DNA of 64,000 nucleotides from Agarilytica rhodophyticola (GTDB lineage Bacteria > Pseudomonadota > Gammaproteobacteria > Pseudomonadales > Cellvibrionaceae), in contig NZ_CP020038.1 in NCBI RefSeq assembly GCF_002157225.2, positions 2,069,001 through 2,133,000 of the forward strand, written 5' to 3'. The notes beneath the pieces were generated by a model. It did no database searches. It was not told the DNA's origin and saw only the letters and a program-made list of their open reading frames with translations. A program made the translations under genes and the position numbers. This document shows positions 61,837-64,000 of the stretch, in pieces. How positions within the stretch are numbered: position 1 is the first letter of the stretch; each line of letters starts with the position of its first letter.

Positions 61837-63378
61837 TTATAAATCGTTTAGAAATTCGAGCAGCTGCTCTCTTTGCACTTGATTAAAGCGAAGCACCATA
61901 TTTTTCGCACTTTCTGCTTCGCCGCCGTGCCATAACACCGCTTCCAAAATATTACGCGCGCGGCCATCGTGCAGGAAGCTGGCGTTTGGGTTGACGGTTT
62001 TTACCAAACCTAATCCCCAAAGGGGAGGGGTTCGCCACTCGTGTGCTGTTGCCTGGAATTCAATGGCAGTTTGCTTAGGAGCCGTTTGGTTACCTATTGA
62101 TGTGTGTGAAAAATCTGCGAGGTCATCACCCATATCGTGTAGAAGTAAGTCTGTAAAAGGTTCTATTGCTTGGTTGGCGAGTTGAGGAAAATCTACATGC
62201 TCGACAGTAGTATAGGACTTAACATGGCAAGCATTACATCCGGCATTATTAAATAATTGTTCACCAGCTTGTACGCTTTGAGCATTAGGATTACGGCGCT
62301 GTGGTACTGCTAAGTGACTGGCATAAAACTCTATGTTATCGAGCACTGAAGTGGCGACTTCATAGGGATAGTCGCTCATGCTATCACCGTTGCCGTTGGG
62401 TGAATTTAAACAGTCTACTTGGTGGCTGATACATCCTTCTTGCAAGAAAATTTCTGTTGTTAGCCCCATATCATTATTAAAGGCTGCGGCAGCTTGTTGC
62501 CTTACTGAAGGTTGTCCTGCTTTCCAACCGAAACGACCGAGTTTTGTTTGTTGATTTACAGCATCCCATACGGTGTTGGCTTTGCCAGAGATTCCATTAT
62601 TGTCGCTATCTGCGATATCTTGCTGGCTGCGGATAATATCTTCATCAATAAGGGCGAGTAAACCTAAACCAATCATCGGTTGTGTGACCCGCGCCGAGAA
62701 TATGGTGTCGCTGTTAAAGTCGTAGCCTGAGCTTGCGTAGGTGCTTTCGAATTGCCATTCGGGTTTACGCAATTCTACGCTAAAACCGTCTTCAAAAGTG
62801 ATGTTGTGATAAGTGTAGCTAACCGCTAAGTTCACCTCGTTTTGAATATTGAAAATCGATCGCTGTTGCAGCTGGCCGCCGACGTTTGTATCGCCAACAT
62901 TAGCTAAGCGGCCTACCATCATGTCTGTTCTTTGTTGTTCGCTAATGTCGGATTTTGCTGCTTTAAATAAAATTGTGGAAAAATCATTTTCACTAGCCGA
63001 GCCGGTATCGCCAGGAGCATGTCCACGACCATCCCGTATATGGCAGTTTTGACAAGCATTATTATTAAACAGGGGGCCTAAACCATCGCGTAGTTCAGTG
63101 CTAGAGGTTTTTTCCACCCATGGATTTTCAAAGAAATCATCGCCAATGTTAAATTGTCGAATCTTTTCTACATCAGTTAAATTAGCCACATGAGAAGAAA
63201 AAGAATTTGAGGTGGTATTGTTTACACGTGTGCTATCTTGCGCGATAACGGGAGTGGGCGTTGGTGAGGTAGTGCTTCCGTTGTTTTGCTGATTGTTACT
63301 ATTATCGTTACCACCGCTGCCACTGCATGAAAATAAATTAAATAAGGCGAGGCCTAGAATTATACTGTTTGTTTTCAT
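61837..63378 (-). CDS. Di-heme oxidoreductase (DUF1111) lipoprotein
   Basis: 513 aa. The signal peptide ends in a lipobox (LFNLFSC), then a Ser/Asn/Gly/Thr/Pro linker. Two haem c sites are seen: CQNCH at about residue 110 and CNACH at about residue 380. Phrases such as LGPLFNNNACQNCHIRDGRG and FLHDGRARNILEAVLWHGGE are typical of the family. Members act in the periplasm as peroxidase-like c-type cytochromes and often pair with imelysin, as here. Confidence 0.85.
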   Translation of the reverse strand: MKTNSIILGLALFNLFSCSGSGGNDNSNNQQNNGSTTSPTPTPVIAQDSTRVNNTTSNSFSSHVANLTDVEKIRQFNIGDDFFENPWVEKTSSTELRDGLGPLFNNNACQNCHIRDGRGHAPGDTGSASENDFSTILFKAAKSDISEQQRTDMMVGRLANVGDTNVGGQLQQRSIFNIQNEVNLAVSYTYHNITFEDGFSVELRKPEWQFESTYASSGYDFNSDTIFSARVTQPMIGLGLLALIDEDIIRSQQDIADSDNNGISGKANTVWDAVNQQTKLGRFGWKAGQPSVRQQAAAAFNNDMGLTTEIFLQEGCISHQVDCLNSPNGNGDSMSDYPYEVATSVLDNIEFYASHLAVPQRRNPNAQSVQAGEQLFNNAGCNACHVKSYTTVEHVDFPQLANQAIEPFTDLLLHDMGDDLADFSHTSIGNQTAPKQTAIEFQATAHEWRTPPLWGLGLVKTVNPNASFLHDGRARNILEAVLWHGGEAESAKNMVLRFNQVQREQLLEFLNDL

Positions 63379-63399
63379 TGTACTTTATTGTGATCGAAG

Positions 63400-63425
63400 T
63401 TATTGCGCCTTTGTAGGCGCAATAA
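63400..63425 (-). terminator. Hairpin between imelysin and di-heme gene
   Basis: TTATTGCGCC, loop TTTGTA, GGCGCAATAA: a perfect 10-bp stem between the two genes. No clear T run follows on the minus strand, so it may be an attenuator or RNA-stabilising hairpin rather than a full terminator. Confidence 0.45.
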
Positions 63426-63494
63426 AGGAAGGAAATTAAATGAGTATGAACCGTACCCTAAGTACTATTGTTAGTCGCGGTTAGCTGCCACTAA

Positions 63495-64000
63495 TTAGTC
63501 GCCGTCGCCGCCACCGTTAACATTGAGTTCTTCTAATGATAACGCCTCTCTGGCAAGGTTTAATTCTAAACCTAATTGGATTAAATCGAGGCTTGCTGAG
63601 TTTGCGTTATCAAATTCTGTATTACCTTGTCCCAAACCAATAATCTGATCAAAACGTATGGTATTGTTAGTACGTTCACCAGTTTCTAAAATTTGTGACA
63701 TTTTGCTTTCAATGTTAATCATTAACATATCAATGGTTTCATATAAATTTTGATCGCGTTCTCGCAGTAAATCACCAAAGCCTGCTCCGCTATTTTCTTT
63801 GTAAGTGCCGTAGAAGGCGTTTTTTATCCCTTGGAAATTATGATAAATCGCCACATGGCTTAAATCACTAAAGCAGTCATGTTCTTCTTCTGGGTCGCCG
63901 GTTTCTAAGGCTGTGCCCATACGTGCCGAAGCCAGTTCGTCGTCAGCCATAACTTTCATCGAACCAACAATATAAGCCAGTGCTTTGTCGGAGTTGACAA
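63495..64000 (-). CDS. Imelysin-like (peptidase M75) protein, C-terminal part, cut by window end
   Basis: The frame is open to the last base, so the start lies outside. The visible 167 residues include AYIVGSMKVMADDELASARM and, later, FQGIKNAFYGTYKENSGAGF, with LLRERDQNLYETIDM. This is the helical pattern of imelysin (EfeO/IrpA-type) C-terminal halves, and it ends NGGGDGD. Imelysins are periplasmic iron-linked binding proteins. Pairing with a DUF1111 di-heme protein is a known arrangement and suggests an iron-uptake locus continuing beyond the window. Confidence 0.75.
   Translation of the reverse strand, partial: VNSDKALAYIVGSMKVMADDELASARMGTALETGDPEEEHDCFSDLSHVAIYHNFQGIKNAFYGTYKENSGAGFGDLLRERDQNLYETIDMLMINIESKMSQILETGERTNNTIRFDQIIGLGQGNTEFDNANSASLDLIQLGLELNLAREALSLEELNVNGGGDGD

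Noticed and set aside
1-64000. tRNA, rRNA or origin of replication
   Set aside because: No tRNA cloverleaf, rRNA stretch or DnaA-box cluster was recognised on reading; a tRNAscan and Infernal search would settle it.

Overview
This window reads as a chromosomal accessory region of a gammaproteobacterium, probably a marine or host-associated one. The case rests on Sec signal peptides, AGGA-type ribosome sites, Lrp/TetR/ToxR-type regulators, a class D beta-lactamase of the OXA-50 style, a di-heme oxidoreductase next to an imelysin, and the end of an extracellular contractile injection system (eCIS). I cannot name the genus. Base composition shifts from GC-rich in the eCIS and Rhs core genes to very AT-rich in the 31-48 kb cassette array.

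Layout. (1) 1-5729: end of an eCIS-like locus: a truncated AAA+ ATPase, a 1534-aa cargo or toxin with a distinctive amphipathic middle and a variable C-terminus, and a probable immunity gene. (2) 5738-9189: a BTAD/SARP-type regulator, a decayed second copy of its 3' end, a complete IS1111-type IS110-family element whose ends and target can be read directly, and an IS21 transposase fragment. (3) 9469-11176: a ChrB_C-rhodanese lipoprotein and a ferric-reductase-like membrane protein. (4) 11298-31630: five co-directional genes that look like one operon of exported proteins: a 4437-aa protein built from 13 right-handed beta-helix repeats of about 267 aa, a TolB-like propeller, a FlgD-Ig-like protein, a TPR protein, and a full-length Rhs/YD-repeat protein with a signal peptide. 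(5) 31.6-48.2 kb: a degenerate array of displaced Rhs C-terminal tips. Five sizeable orphan tips carry parts of the same Rhs core, joined to different glycine-rich tips and followed by small membrane proteins that look like immunity proteins. These fall into at least five families, several with 2-4 paralogues. Two repeat families (R1, R2), a truncated copy of the IS1111 end, and many broken fragments lie between them. (6) 48.4-64 kb: ordinary and accessory chromosomal genes: metallopeptidase, GST, diaminopropionate-ammonia-lyase-like enzyme with an Lrp regulator, an odd ion channel, OXA beta-lactamase, two periplasmic hydrolases with a ToxR-like regulator, a TetR/DUF6463-like pair with a readable operator, and a DUF1111/imelysin pair.

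How it may work together (inference). The exported operon probably displays or delivers the Rhs protein. The downstream array would be a reservoir of alternative tips and the immunity genes for earlier ones. Tips could be swapped by homologous recombination through the near-identical core of about 490 bp. All tips are glycine-zipper-like and nearly all their partners are membrane proteins, which suggests membrane-active toxins. The IS1111 element sits in a sequence matching the head of repeat R1, and a truncated second copy sits in the same kind of target, which fits RNA-guided target choice.
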